Below, in pieces: positions 24,712 through 33,780 of a DNA stretch of 64,000 bases. Below the pieces are notes generated by a model, which made no database searches, was not told the DNA's origin, and saw only the letters and a program-made list of their open reading frames with translations. Made by a program: the position numbers and the translations under genes. The stretch is from assembly GCF_900476375.1 (NCBI RefSeq), contig NZ_UPPP01000083.1, positions 62,001 through 126,000 of the forward strand, written 5' to 3'. Every line of letters begins with the position of its first letter. The first letter of the stretch is position 1. Source of the DNA: Allolucifera butyrica. GTDB lineage: Bacteria > Bacillota > Negativicutes > Sporomusales > UPPP01.

Positions 24712-25395
24712 TTATTCCATATACGGATAATGCGTATACCGCTCCAACAATAACACAGGATATTTGGTAGTAATTTCCTGCTGCAGCCACTGCGGAATCA
24801 CCACCCTCATAATGGGTATTCCCGTCTTTTCCACCACCTTTTCTACGAGAGAAATACCGGCGTAAATATGCTCTGCCGTAGTTTCCGCCGCCAAATTGGC
24901 ATTACTGATTAAACCCGAAATAGATATACGGGCCGTCTTTTGAATCCGGTCTATGGCCGCTACGATATCTTCCACGGTTTGACTAAACGGACGGTATATA
25001 TTAATAACCATCATGGCAGCATAGGAAACTTCCGCCAGTTGACGCTGAAACCGGCCTAAAACGATTGCCGCTTCGCTGCCGCCGACATCAATAACAACCT
25101 GATAATCCTCGTCATACAACAATTGATTCAATTCGGAGGGCAACACGGGTAAATCGGCATTGGCTAAGCGGTTATCCGCCGCGCTCACCCGGATATGCTG
25201 TTGTTCCAATAAATCCCGGTTTTCCCGGGTTCGAAAATAGGGTTTGACTAAATCCATATCAACAATGGCCGTCTTAAAGCCAGCCCGCTTTAATTGCACC
25301 GCATAATTCACGGACACTTCCGTTTTGCCGCTGCCGAACTCACCGACAAAAACGGCAATCCGTTTCTGCCCTGCTAATTGCTCTTGCATATCCAT
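24712..25395 (-). CDS. P-loop ATP-binding protein (MinD/CobQ-like)
   Basis: A 227-residue NTPase with Walker A GEFGSGKTEVS (residues 18-28) and a deviant-Walker-like VDMDLVKPYFRTRE near 46. IDVGGSEAAIV near 102 serves as Walker B. LISNANLAAETTAEHI later resembles base-binding N of SIMIBI GTPases/ATPases. It starts 9 bases after butyrate kinase, so it may be cotranscribed with it. Substrate or partner is not known. Confidence 0.78.
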   Translation of the reverse strand: MDMQEQLAGQKRIAVFVGEFGSGKTEVSVNYAVQLKRAGFKTAIVDMDLVKPYFRTRENRDLLEQQHIRVSAADNRLANADLPVLPSELNQLLYDEDYQVVIDVGGSEAAIVLGRFQRQLAEVSYAAMMVINIYRPFSQTVEDIVAAIDRIQKTARISISGLISNANLAAETTAEHIYAGISLVEKVVEKTGIPIMRVVIPQWLQQEITTKYPVLLLERYTHYPYME

Positions 25396-25404
25396 TTCTG
25401 CCTC

Positions 25405-26478
25405 CTAGTCATATTCACGGGCCGTCTCCTCCTGCCGCAACACACGTAAAGTTCCCTCCACCAGTGCCATGAGTTCGTCTTCCCCAGGATAGACAAGTAC
25501 TTTACCTAAATAATCGACTCGTTTGGTAATCCAGCCGGTTAACAATTGGGAATGAGCCAGTCCGCCGGTCAAAACAATCGCATCTACGTCTCCGCTCACC
25601 ACTGTGGCCATAGCGCCGATCTCTTTTGCCACCTGATAAGCCATGGCCTCATAAATTAAGGCCGCCTGCCTGTCACCGGCTGCTATTCTTGCTTCAATTT
25701 CCCGGCCGTCACTTGTCCCCAAATGGGCAACTAAGCCACCGTTTCCGATCAGTTTTTTTTGCATTTCCGCCAAGCTATATACACCGGCATAACACAATTT
25801 TACCAAATCACCGGTGGGCACGGCCCCGGCTCTTTCGGGTGAAAATGGCCCTGATTCATTCGGATTGGCTACATCAATCATTTTCCCCTGCGATTGAACC
25901 CCGACGGAAATACCGCCGCCAAGATGGACCATGATCATGGTTAATCGCTCATAACTCACTTTCAGCTCTATTGCCGCCCGGTGGGCAGCCGCTTTAAGGT
26001 TTAGAGCATGGAACAAGCTGCGGCGGCTTATCTCCGGTACACCGGTAATTTTCGCCAACGGTTCCATCTCATCAACACTGACCGGATCAACAATAAAAGC
26101 CGGAATGCCGGCTTTGTCAGCAATACCGCGGGCAATTAAGCCACCCAGATTGGAAGCGTGCTGGGTCTGAATTCCTTTTCGCAAATCTTCACACATCCGG
26201 TCATTTACCAGGTATGTACCGCCGGCTATTGGTTTTAAGGGTCCTCCCCGGCCAACAACAGCAGCCAATTCCCGAATATCTACGTTTTGTTCCCTTAGTG
26301 TTTTTTCGACCATGTTCAGGCGAAAATCATACTGATGATTGATCTCGGCAAACTGGGACAGTTCCGCCCGCTCATGCCGGATCGTCTGTTCATAAAGACA
26401 TTGTTCATCGGCAAATAGGCCGATCTTTGTCGAGGTTGAACCGGGATTTACCGCTAAAATCTTAAATTGTTTATGCAC
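25405..26478 (-). CDS. buk: Butyrate kinase
   Basis: Interconverts butyrate plus ATP with butyryl phosphate; a member of the acetate/butyrate kinase family. The 357 residues include NPGSTSTKIGLF (residues 9-20), VVGRGG near 75, VHLGGGISVGV near 195 and LTGGLAHS near 307. GTG at 26478 is chosen for an AGGAGGGG site and because the protein then aligns at the NPGSTS start. No ptb is adjacent, so the acyl donor step is elsewhere, or the enzyme serves branched-chain acids. Confidence 0.93.
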   Translation of the reverse strand: MHKQFKILAVNPGSTSTKIGLFADEQCLYEQTIRHERAELSQFAEINHQYDFRLNMVEKTLREQNVDIRELAAVVGRGGPLKPIAGGTYLVNDRMCEDLRKGIQTQHASNLGGLIARGIADKAGIPAFIVDPVSVDEMEPLAKITGVPEISRRSLFHALNLKAAAHRAAIELKVSYERLTMIMVHLGGGISVGVQSQGKMIDVANPNESGPFSPERAGAVPTGDLVKLCYAGVYSLAEMQKKLIGNGGLVAHLGTSDGREIEARIAAGDRQAALIYEAMAYQVAKEIGAMATVVSGDVDAIVLTGGLAHSQLLTGWITKRVDYLGKVLVYPGEDELMALVEGTLRVLRQEETAREYD

Positions 26479-26542
26479 GTAGGCCCCTCCTGTAATCTCT
26501 TTAGTTAGTTTATTCATTTTACAAGGACAAAATCCTTCTATG

Positions 26543-26609
26543 AGAAAAACCGCTAACGCGGTTTTCCGGCTCGGGGCGCAGGGCTCGGGGCGCAGGGCTC
26601 GGGGCGCAG
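26543..26609 (+). repeat. Composite repeat: hairpin plus three perfect 14-bp iterons
   Basis: GAAAAACCGC-taac-GCGGTTTTC hairpin, then GGCTCGGGGCGCAG repeated exactly three times (26568-26609). On the minus strand the hairpin is followed by TTTTTC, so it can terminate transcripts arriving from spo0A. Confidence 0.88.
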
Positions 26610-26820
26610 GAAAAATCAGTTACAAAACGCTTGCCTAGCAGAAAAATACTAATGGCTTTTTCGTAGAAAAAAGCCGCCTGCATAAACAGGTGGCTTAATT
26701 TTAAGAGAAAATTGCTTCAGACGAGTTCTTCCACGCCCTGAGCCTTGCGTATGGATAAAGACTATGCCCCTATGATTTCGGACTGGTTTCCCCGCGCTCT
26801 GAGCCCTGCGCCATGAACCA
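26610..26820. other. Intergenic spacer between spo0A and buk
   Basis: No coding sequence supported. It holds GGCTTTTTC/GAAAAAAGCC (about 26653-26674), a terminator-like AAGCCgCCTG/CAGGtGGCTT with minus-strand T-run (about 26668-26701), and a GCGCTCTGAGCCCTGCGCC block near 26794 related to the iterons at 26568. Confidence 0.6.
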
Positions 26821-26843
26821 AAAGACCGCGCAGCGGTTCTTCT
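26818..26843 (-). terminator. spo0A terminator
   Basis: AAGACCGC / GCGGTTCTT stem directly after the spo0A stop, with four T on the minus strand. Modest T-run. Confidence 0.7.
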
Positions 26844-26845
26844 TG

Positions 26846-27616
26846 TTATGCTCTCATTTCCATTCTCAATTTATCGGCAATCATAGCCATAAATTCAGAG
26901 TTGGTGGGCTTCCCCTTATCCAACTTTACGGTATAACCAAAAATCCGGTTAATCATTTCCACATTACCGCGTCCCCAGGCCACTTCAATGGCATGCCGGA
27001 TGGCCCGCTCGACGCGGCTCGGCGTGGTGGAATATTTTTCCGCAATCATAGGATAAAGAACTTTCGTAACCGCCCCGAGTAATTCCACTTCATTAATAAT
27101 CATCATAATTGCATCTCTTAAATACTGATAACCTTTAATATGGGCAGGAATGCCGATTTCCCGGATAATATTGGTCACTTCCACATCAATCGGACGGGCC
27201 TTTATGGCCTGGGCTACAATCGGCCGCTGGGCAGTAATCGTACTGGCCAGTTGCCGTATGCGATTCACAAGCACTTCCATATTAAAAGGTTTTAAAATAT
27301 AATAGTCCGCCCCCAGTTCCACTACCCGCTGCGTTATACTTTCCTGGCCGAATGCAGTCAGCATAATGATTTTCGGGCGCTTGCCGGTAAAGGCATTAAT
27401 CCGCTCCAAGACACCGAGACCATCGAGATGGGGCATTATAATATCGAGAATAACGACATCCGGTTTTTTCTCTTCTACAAGCGTGAGAATCTGTTCGCCA
27501 TTATAAGCGACCCCTACTAAATCAATATCAGGCTGCTGCATAAGATACTCCTGCATAATACCGCAAAATTCCCTGTTATCATCAGCGATAGCAACCTTAA
27601 TGGCATCCCTAATCAT
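26846..27616 (-). CDS. spo0A: Sporulation master response regulator Spo0A
   Basis: Receives phosphate from the sporulation phosphorelay and activates or represses early sporulation genes. The 256 residues hold a receiver domain (acidic pair D12-D13, phosphoacceptor D58 in [12 protein letters not shown], Lys in YYILKPF) and the Spo0A C-terminal DNA-binding domain ending [10 protein letters not shown], with the recognition region [22 protein letters not shown]. Clear GGGAGG ribosome site. It is preceded by a sigma-H promoter and 0A box. Confidence 0.98.
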   Translation of the reverse strand: MIRDAIKVAIADDNREFCGIMQEYLMQQPDIDLVGVAYNGEQILTLVEEKKPDVVILDIIMPHLDGLGVLERINAFTGKRPKIIMLTAFGQESITQRVVELGADYYILKPFNMEVLVNRIRQLASTITAQRPIVAQAIKARPIDVEVTNIIREIGIPAHIKGYQYLRDAIMMIINEVELLGAVTKVLYPMIAEKYSTTPSRVERAIRHAIEVAWGRGNVEMINRIFGYTVKLDKGKPTNSEFMAMIADKLRMEMRA

Positions 27617-27651
27617 GTATAATCCTCCCTAAATTTTTATATGAAAATGGA

Positions 27652-27678
27652 ATTCGACAAATCATCAGCATTTCCTTC
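27652..27678 (-). promoter_or_regulatory. Sigma-H promoter of spo0A overlapping a 0A box
   Basis: Minus-strand GAAGGAAAT (27670-27678), 11-base spacer, GTCGAAT (27652-27658): every position fits RNAGGAWWW and RNNGAAT. TGTCGAA (27653-27659), the consensus 0A box, overlaps the -10, implying autoregulation by Spo0A~P. Confidence 0.82.
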
Positions 27679-27721
27679 CTTTCTTGGAAAAAAAATCCAT
27701 ATTTTGTATAATTATTTTTTA

Positions 27722-27835
27722 TCAAGAAAGACCCAGGGGGTCTTTAAGCGGAAAGAATGTATTTTACTTTTCGGGAATCTAGGAAGAATGCCTTATCTAT
27801 ATAGAAATAACCCGAAAAGTTATACTTTCTGATCC
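27722..27835 (-). repeat. Two-hairpin intergenic repeat, family C, copy 2
   Basis: Reverse-orientation copy of the element at 9471-9580. It contains the same GAAAGTATAACTTTTCGG arm, its inverted partner, and AAAGACCCCCTGGGTCTTTCTT. It lies between spoIVB and spo0A. Its first bases encode the last codons and stop of spoIVB, and its second hairpin may terminate spoIVB transcripts ahead of the spo0A promoter. Confidence 0.88.
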
Positions 27836-29196
27836 AAAAAAAAACGACCGGAAAGTGTAAATAGCTTTCTGGCCGATTGTCTTTCTTTTTTGGGAATAAT
27901 ACCGCTTTCCATCAGCATCCAGTCAATAAAACAGCCGTATCCTTTGGTCGGGTCATGGACAAATACATGCGTCACCGCACCGACCAATTTATTATTTTGT
28001 AAAATCGGGCTGCCGCTCATTCCCTGTACAATCCCTCCTGTTTTAGCCAATAACCGCGGATCCGTAACTTTAATAACCAAACCTTTCCCTTCAGGGTATT
28101 CCTGCAAATTAACTTTTTCAATATCGATGGAGAATCTTTCGATCTTTTGGTTATCCACAACGGTCAACATTTCAGCAGGGCCCGTATGAACCTGACTCAT
28201 CGAAGCAACACTAACACCATCACTGTACAATTCATTTTTCAAGGGAGTAAACATCTGGCCATATATGCCAAAAGGAGTATTTTTTTGAATATCTCCCAAA
28301 AGTTCGTTATCATCAATAAACGTCCCAATCTTTTCTCCCGGCTGCCCCCGCTTTCCCTGTTGAATACCGGATACGGTCGCCAATATAATTTTTCCCTGGT
28401 CACAATCAATCGGCTGATTGGTGTCACTATCCGTTATTATGTGCCCCAGCGCACCGTATATGCGGGAATGCGGATCATAAAAGGTTAATGTCCCTACACC
28501 TGCGGCACTGTCCCGCACAAACAGACCGATACGGAATCGTTTGGTATCGGAACACAATACCGGCGTAACATGCATTTGTAACTTTTGATTGCCGCGCTTA
28601 ATTAATAAATCAACGGCATGATCCTTTTTACCATTCTCATCAATAATTTCCGCCACCTGCGTGTCGCTGTGAACCGGTGTACCGTTAATGCTTAGGATCA
28701 CATCCCCGACGGAAACACCCGCCTCTTTGGCAGGCATGGCATATTGTCCGTTCGCCGTTGGTACCGGTGAATTACCCACCACAATAACTCCTTGCGAATG
28801 CAATATAACCCCAATCGAATGGCCGCCCGGTATCAGCTTGATTGGTGGCAGCACGTCCACCTCAACGCTTCGCAAGGGAATGATGCCTAAAAATTGAAAT
28901 TTAATTTCCGTTTTACCAATTTTAACCGGTTCAAAAGAAACAGGCCGTGAAAAATCTTTTCCTGTAAAAAAATCTTTTACACCGCCTGCTTCTGCGCCAT
29001 AATCCACTTTAATTGTCAGGGGAAACGAAACCGTTATTATAGCATTCTCGCCCTCGATAATCCGCATGTGGGAAGGAAGACTATAAATACTGCGAAACTG
29101 GGGCGAAAGACAAAATGCAACAATGAGTACAGCGATACCAATCCCAACAAAACGTTTACTAACTCTTGTCATATTTTTGCCATCACTCCCCGCCAT
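27820..29196 (-). CDS. spoIVB: SpoIVB peptidase
   Basis: Forespore serine protease that cleaves SpoIVFA to trigger sigma-K activation. The 458 residues have an N-terminal membrane anchor (about 16-33), a PDZ domain (GVSVGDVILSINGTPVHSDTQVAEIID, about 160-186) and the catalytic SA-like region with GMSGSPILQNNKLVGAVTHV (active Ser near 400) followed by YGCFIDWML. ATG 29172 is an alternative start. The final residues DQKV and the stop are encoded within the intergenic repeat. recN-spoIVB-spo0A order is conserved. Confidence 0.95.
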   Translation of the reverse strand: MAGSDGKNMTRVSKRFVGIGIAVLIVAFCLSPQFRSIYSLPSHMRIIEGENAIITVSFPLTIKVDYGAEAGGVKDFFTGKDFSRPVSFEPVKIGKTEIKFQFLGIIPLRSVEVDVLPPIKLIPGGHSIGVILHSQGVIVVGNSPVPTANGQYAMPAKEAGVSVGDVILSINGTPVHSDTQVAEIIDENGKKDHAVDLLIKRGNQKLQMHVTPVLCSDTKRFRIGLFVRDSAAGVGTLTFYDPHSRIYGALGHIITDSDTNQPIDCDQGKIILATVSGIQQGKRGQPGEKIGTFIDDNELLGDIQKNTPFGIYGQMFTPLKNELYSDGVSVASMSQVHTGPAEMLTVVDNQKIERFSIDIEKVNLQEYPEGKGLVIKVTDPRLLAKTGGIVQGMSGSPILQNNKLVGAVTHVFVHDPTKGYGCFIDWMLMESGIIPKKERQSARKLFTLSGRFFLDQKV

Positions 29197-29330
29197 TTAT
29201 TTGGACTTTCCCAATCCGGGCAATTTTAATTGCCCAAAATTAAAGATGCCCGAAAATTCCGGGGATTATTCCGGCATATATAGTATTAATTGACTTGTAT
29301 AGCGATTTTAAGCGGTTTCAGCCGTAATAA

Positions 29331-29352
29331 TAGCGCAATCTTAAGATTGCGC
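29331..29352. terminator. Perfect 22-bp palindrome at the recN stop
   Basis: AGCGCAATCTT joined directly to its reverse complement; the recN stop TAA lies near its centre. The T content after it on the minus strand is modest (TATTATTACGG), so terminator strength is uncertain. Confidence 0.6.
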
Positions 29353-31056
29353 TTTATTTTTCCATTTTTCTTTTTTTTGATACGCCTGCTCAATCATTTG
29401 CGCAGCGTTCTCAATTGCCAGTTGCGTAGTATTGGTGCCGGCGATCATCCGGGTTAATTCCAGCAACCGTTCCGGTTCATCCAGTTTTTTAATGACCGTA
29501 CTGGTCCGGCCGTCCCCGGTCCGTTTTTCAATATAAATATGAGCATCGGCCATACAGGCCACGGCCGGTAAATGAGTGATACACAAAATCTGCCTGTTAC
29601 CGGCCAAAAAGGCTATTTTTTCTCCCACCATCTGGGCCGTTCGTCCACCGATACCGGCATCCACTTCGTCAAAAACCATAGTAGTAATGTCATCCCGGTA
29701 CGCTGCTACCGTCTTAATCGCCAAAGCAATCCGGGAAAGTTCCCCCCCGGATGCAATTCGCTGCAACGGCTTGGATTCTTCGCCTTCATTCGCGGAAAAC
29801 CATACCGTGACTTCATCTCGCCCGATTGGCGTAAACTGCGAACTAAAAGCCAATTCAAATTTTACTTTAGCCTTCGTCATACCTAGATCCGCCAGATGAA
29901 CCGAAATTTGCTGCGAAATTTCCCGGGCGGCACTCTGTCTGGTTTCACTTAGACGATTGACAATCTCATTGAGTGCATCTGTTTTTGCCGCCAGTTTCCG
30001 GGTTAAATCCGTTACCCGTTCATCCATGTTAGATAATTGCGAACATTCTTCCATTGCCTCATTATAATAAGCAAGAATTGAGTCAACACTTGCGCCATAT
30101 TTTCGCTTTAAGCGGTGGATAAGGTCCAACCGTTCCTGCAATACGGCCAAACGGTCGGGATTAAATTCGACCGCCTCAACCTGCTCACGCAGTTCCAGAC
30201 TAGCATCTTTCAATTGATATAAAATATCCGTTAAAAGGGCCACCTGCTTTTCCGTCTGGCTATCATACCGGGCAGCAAACTCCAATTCCCGTTTGACTTC
30301 CGACATAGCCGGAATAATACCGGCCATTCCTTTTCCGCCCTGATTCAGTAAATTGTAGCCGTTGTTTAGCGCATTAAGAATCTTTTCCGCATTGGCCAAT
30401 CGTTTTATTTCATTTTCTAAGTCTTCTTCTTCATTTTTTTGTAGCTTTGCTGCCGCAATCTCATTCGTCTGCCAGGTCAACACGTCAAAACGCTGGGCCA
30501 GTTCCCGTGAACTCGTCTCAACACTGGCCAATTCATCTCTTAAATCCGACCATTCGCAATATAGCTGTCGATACTGCCCGGCAAGAATTTTACCCTCCGG
30601 CGTCCAGTTATCGAGCAGTAATAAATAATAATCGGACCGCAGCAATTCCTGATATTCATGCTGTCCCTGCATATCAATCAAAGTTCTGCCGATTTGGCGT
30701 AAACTATTCAGCGGAATCTGGCAACCATTTACGACGACGGAATTTTTACCGTTTCTGGTTATGCGCCGGCTGACAATCAGAATACCATCGTCCTCCATTA
30801 CAATATTCTGTTCCTCAACTACTTTTTGCGTCTGCTTTTCCCGGGTTATATCAAAAACCGCTTCTACCTGTAAATAATCACAATGAGAACGTATTAGGTC
30901 GCTGGATGCCCGATTGCCCAAAAGAATACCCAGCGCGTCAATTAAAATGGATTTACCGGCGCCTGTTTCTCCGGTTAAGATATTAAGTCCGTGATCAAAT
31001 TCGACGAAGGCGTGTTCAATAAGCGCAAAATTAGTTACCGTCAACGATTTAAGCAC
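29341..31056 (-). CDS. recN: DNA repair protein RecN
   Basis: SMC-like ATPase gathering broken DNA ends. The 571 residues show Walker A TGETGAGKSILIDAL (residues about 29-43), a central coiled coil (about 160-370), the ABC signature SGGELSRIALAIKTV near 428 and Walker B MVFDEVDAGIGG near 455. The C-terminal H-loop CITHLP is present. Follows argR on the minus strand, as in Bacillus. Confidence 0.96.
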   Translation of the reverse strand: MLKSLTVTNFALIEHAFVEFDHGLNILTGETGAGKSILIDALGILLGNRASSDLIRSHCDYLQVEAVFDITREKQTQKVVEEQNIVMEDDGILIVSRRITRNGKNSVVVNGCQIPLNSLRQIGRTLIDMQGQHEYQELLRSDYYLLLLDNWTPEGKILAGQYRQLYCEWSDLRDELASVETSSRELAQRFDVLTWQTNEIAAAKLQKNEEEDLENEIKRLANAEKILNALNNGYNLLNQGGKGMAGIIPAMSEVKRELEFAARYDSQTEKQVALLTDILYQLKDASLELREQVEAVEFNPDRLAVLQERLDLIHRLKRKYGASVDSILAYYNEAMEECSQLSNMDERVTDLTRKLAAKTDALNEIVNRLSETRQSAAREISQQISVHLADLGMTKAKVKFELAFSSQFTPIGRDEVTVWFSANEGEESKPLQRIASGGELSRIALAIKTVAAYRDDITTMVFDEVDAGIGGRTAQMVGEKIAFLAGNRQILCITHLPAVACMADAHIYIEKRTGDGRTSTVIKKLDEPERLLELTRMIAGTNTTQLAIENAAQMIEQAYQKKEKWKNKAQS

Positions 31057-31081
31057 TTACATCCTCTCCCGTGTGAAACAC

Positions 31082-31528
31082 TTATAGTAAAGCATGAAAC
31101 TTGGCTACAACCTGCTCGGCTACTTCAACCGGCTTAACAGCCACGAAGATTGTATCATCCCCTGCCACCGTACCAAGCACTTCCGGCCATTTTACATAGT
31201 CGATCATAAAAGCGACGGCCTGAGCGGTACCGGGCAGTGTTTTTAAGACAATAATATTGCCGCTGAAATCAATTGATAAAACGGAATCCTGAAAGGTCCT
31301 CATCCTTGATTGCGCAAACGCTGCATTTTGTTCCGGTGGAAAAGCATAACGGTATTGTCCGTCCCCGATCGGCACTTTAATCAGCATCAATTCCTTAATA
31401 TCTCTGGATACAGTGGCCTGAGTTACTTCAATTCCTTCTTTTTTCAACGCTTCAGCCAAGTCTTCCTGGGTATCAATAATTTGTTGTTCAATAATTTGTT
31501 TAATTTTAGCATGGCGCAGGCCTTTCAC
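31082..31528 (-). CDS. argR: Arginine repressor ArgR/AhrC
   Basis: Hexameric regulator of arginine metabolism. The 148 residues have an N-terminal winged helix (RHAKIKQIIEQQIIDTQEDLAEALKKEGIEVTQATVSRDIKEL) and a C-terminal arginine-binding domain with LPGTAQAVAFMIDYVKWPEVLGTVAGDDTIFV. GTG at 31528, with AAGGAG 9 bases upstream, is chosen; the 31537 codon is inside that site. Overlaps the upstream methyltransferase by 23 bases. Confidence 0.95.
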   Translation of the reverse strand: MKGLRHAKIKQIIEQQIIDTQEDLAEALKKEGIEVTQATVSRDIKELMLIKVPIGDGQYRYAFPPEQNAAFAQSRMRTFQDSVLSIDFSGNIIVLKTLPGTAQAVAFMIDYVKWPEVLGTVAGDDTIFVAVKPVEVAEQVVAKFHALL

Positions 31529-32102
31529 GAAATTCACTCCTTACTTTTTCTACTAAAAACATTACGGGTGGTTCGTGAGCCTGGTTAATCATGCTCCATG
31601 AACCCACGGCGAAGATAGGCGACGGTAAAACGGACAGATAGCGACGGACTGCCTCATGTTCCAGCTTGCCGGCAGCATGTCCGGGATAGGCCACAATGGA
31701 AATCAGCCCTCCCGCTTTGAGCTGCGTCAGCACGGCTTCCAAGGCCTGCAGCGTGGAATCGGCCTGGGTGGTATTCTGATGCGCTCCGCCCGGCAAATAG
31801 CCTAAATTGAACATAGCTACATCAATTGGTTGGCGGACATATAACGGCAGATTGGCATGGCTGTCCAGAATCAAACGAACCTTTTTTTCCTGCCCCTGCT
31901 CCTGTAAACAGGTTCGAGTCTTCTCCAGTGCCTCCTTTTGGATGTCAAAGGCCCATATGAGCGCGTCATCAGGACTATTGGCCGCTAAAAAGGCCGTATC
32001 CCGTCCGTTGCCGGCCGTCGCATCAACCATGCAGCCGGCAGTATATATCCGGGGTAACAGCACGTTATGGACCATATTGACGGCATTAGCGAATTTCATC
32101 AT
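31506..32102 (-). CDS. Class I SAM-dependent methyltransferase, YtqB family
   Basis: Predicted rRNA or tRNA methyltransferase of 198 residues. The SAM-binding motif VDATAGNGRDTAFLA lies near residue 27, followed by FDIQKEALEKT and FNLGYLPGG (the N-x-G-Y-L-P-G motif of the YtqB family, shown in homologues to act on mnm5s2U of tRNA). ATG 32102 with GGGGAAA is used; the longer reading overlaps nadK more deeply. Lies between nadK and argR. Confidence 0.85.
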   Translation of the reverse strand: MMKFANAVNMVHNVLLPRIYTAGCMVDATAGNGRDTAFLAANSPDDALIWAFDIQKEALEKTRTCLQEQGQEKKVRLILDSHANLPLYVRQPIDVAMFNLGYLPGGAHQNTTQADSTLQALEAVLTQLKAGGLISIVAYPGHAAGKLEHEAVRRYLSVLPSPIFAVGSWSMINQAHEPPVMFLVEKVRSEFRERPAPC

Positions 32103-32958
32103 GATTTCCCCGCTGTAATTTGGTTCGTAGTCTTTCATAATAACTTTTTCCGTTCAAGCGTAAAAAACGGGCGGAAAAGTTTGAAGACCGAACGGCTACC
32201 TGCTCCTCCGGCAATAAATGATATACTTTTTGTCCATCCACAGTAAGTACGGCATCTTCATGGGTCGCCTGCACCTGGATCCGGATTTCCTCCTTGTCGG
32301 CAATAAGCAGGGACCGGGAATGAAGCGTATGAGGACAAATCGGAGTTAAGACCATTACCCGTAAGTTAGGATTTACAATCGGGCCGCCTGCCGACAAGGA
32401 ATATCCCGTCGACCCCGTTGACGTGGCAACAATCAGACCATCTGCCGAATATTCCGCAGCTAATTCGCCGTCAATATAAAGCAGCAATTGAATCAGACGG
32501 GAAAAACCGCCTTTCGTCACGACAATATCATTCAAGGCCGAAGAAAAATACTGTTGCTCTTTGCCCTGGCGGATAATAAAGGAATCCAGCATTAATCTTT
32601 CCTCAATATGAAAGTCCCCCTGAATCAGTTTGTCCATGGCGTGTTCCAATTCGTCCGGTTCCACTTCCGTCAAAAACCCCAGTTGCCCTAAATTAATACC
32701 GCAGACCGGAACATTGCCGGGAGCAATTTCCCTGGCCGTATTTAGCAGTGTCCCGTCACCGCCAATTGTAATTCCTACGGAAATTTCGTTTTTCATTTTA
32801 TCTCTGGGGCACCCCAGATCGGGAAACTGCATTTCCCGGGCACAATCGTCGGGAAGGAAAACAGGTATATTGTTTTTTTGCAAATATTGCACCAGCCGGC
32901 TAAGTACCGGCAGTACATTACTTTTTTTAGTATTTGGGTATACTCCAACCGTTAACAA
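32086..32958 (-). CDS. nadK: NAD kinase
   Basis: Phosphorylates NAD to NADP. The 290 residues show the family GGDGTLLNTARE motif (about residues 64-75), the NE/D-type substrate contact LNDIVVTKGG, the ADGLIVATSTGSTGYSLSAGGPIV motif near 175 and a P-rich LTPICPHTLHSRSL. Located in the conserved tlyA-nadK-argR-recN run. Confidence 0.96.
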   Translation of the reverse strand: MLTVGVYPNTKKSNVLPVLSRLVQYLQKNNIPVFLPDDCAREMQFPDLGCPRDKMKNEISVGITIGGDGTLLNTAREIAPGNVPVCGINLGQLGFLTEVEPDELEHAMDKLIQGDFHIEERLMLDSFIIRQGKEQQYFSSALNDIVVTKGGFSRLIQLLLYIDGELAAEYSADGLIVATSTGSTGYSLSAGGPIVNPNLRVMVLTPICPHTLHSRSLLIADKEEIRIQVQATHEDAVLTVDGQKVYHLLPEEQVAVRSSNFSARFLRLNGKSYYERLRTKLQRGNHDEIR

Positions 32959-32974
32959 ACGACAACTCCCCTTA

Positions 32975-33778
32975 TCATTCCTTCAAAGCGGCATGCGCTT
33001 CCTGGACGACAGCCTCGATAAGTGCATCGCTAAGCCGGTCTTCGGCGTTATCATTCAGTAGATAAAGCAAATATTCTATATTCCCTTCCGGTCCTTTAAC
33101 CGGCGAAAAAGTCAGGCCTATCGGAGTAAAAGCAAATGACCGGGCCGATGCTGTAACTTTTTGTATCACTTCAATATGAACCGAGGGTTCTCTTACAACC
33201 CCTTTTTTGCCGACCTTTTCCCGGCCGGCTTCAAATTGGGGTTTAATCAACGCAATGATATGACCTTGAGGCTGTAAAATATTTTTTAGGACCGGCAATA
33301 CCTTTACCAGCGAAATGAAGGCTACATCGACCGTAATAAAATCCACATTGTCATCTATATCTGCCGGCGTAACTTCACGAATGTTAGTCCGTTCCATATT
33401 GACTACGCGGGAGTCATTTCTAAGCGACCAGGCAAGCTGTCCATAGCCGACATCGACCGCATAAACCCGCTTTGCCCCATTTTTCAGGGCGCAATCGGTA
33501 AATCCCCCGGTTGAAGCGCCGACATCCAGCATCACTTTCTCTTCCAGGCTGATAGCAAAATATTGCAGCGCTTTCGCCAGTTTCAGTCCGCCCCGGCTTA
33601 CATAACCGATGCTATCCCCCGTAAGAATAACCTTGGCATCCGCAGCAACCATATGCCCGGCTTTATCCACCCGCTGGCCGTCAACCAAAACCTTGCCGGC
33701 CATAATGCAGGCTTTCGCCCTCTCGCGGCTTGGTGCCAATCCCAGTTTAGTAAGTACTACATCCAATCGCTCCTTCAT
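32975..33778 (-). CDS. tlyA: TlyA-family rRNA 2'-O-methyltransferase
   Basis: The 267 residues combine an N-terminal S4 RNA-binding domain (RLDVVLTKLGLAPSRERAKACIMAGKV, residues 3-29) and an FtsJ-like methyltransferase with SAM motif LDVGASTGGFTDCAL near 83 and KPQFE near 180. The family methylates ribosomal RNA and was formerly called hemolysin A. The gene follows dxs by 2 bases. Confidence 0.94.
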   Translation of the reverse strand: MKERLDVVLTKLGLAPSRERAKACIMAGKVLVDGQRVDKAGHMVAADAKVILTGDSIGYVSRGGLKLAKALQYFAISLEEKVMLDVGASTGGFTDCALKNGAKRVYAVDVGYGQLAWSLRNDSRVVNMERTNIREVTPADIDDNVDFITVDVAFISLVKVLPVLKNILQPQGHIIALIKPQFEAGREKVGKKGVVREPSVHIEVIQKVTASARSFAFTPIGLTFSPVKGPEGNIEYLLYLLNDNAEDRLSDALIEAVVQEAHAALKE

Positions 33779-33780
33779 AC

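Noticed and set aside
26568..26609. CRISPR-like tandem repeats
   Set aside because: Units are 14 bp with no spacers and no cas genes nearby; plain tandem duplication.
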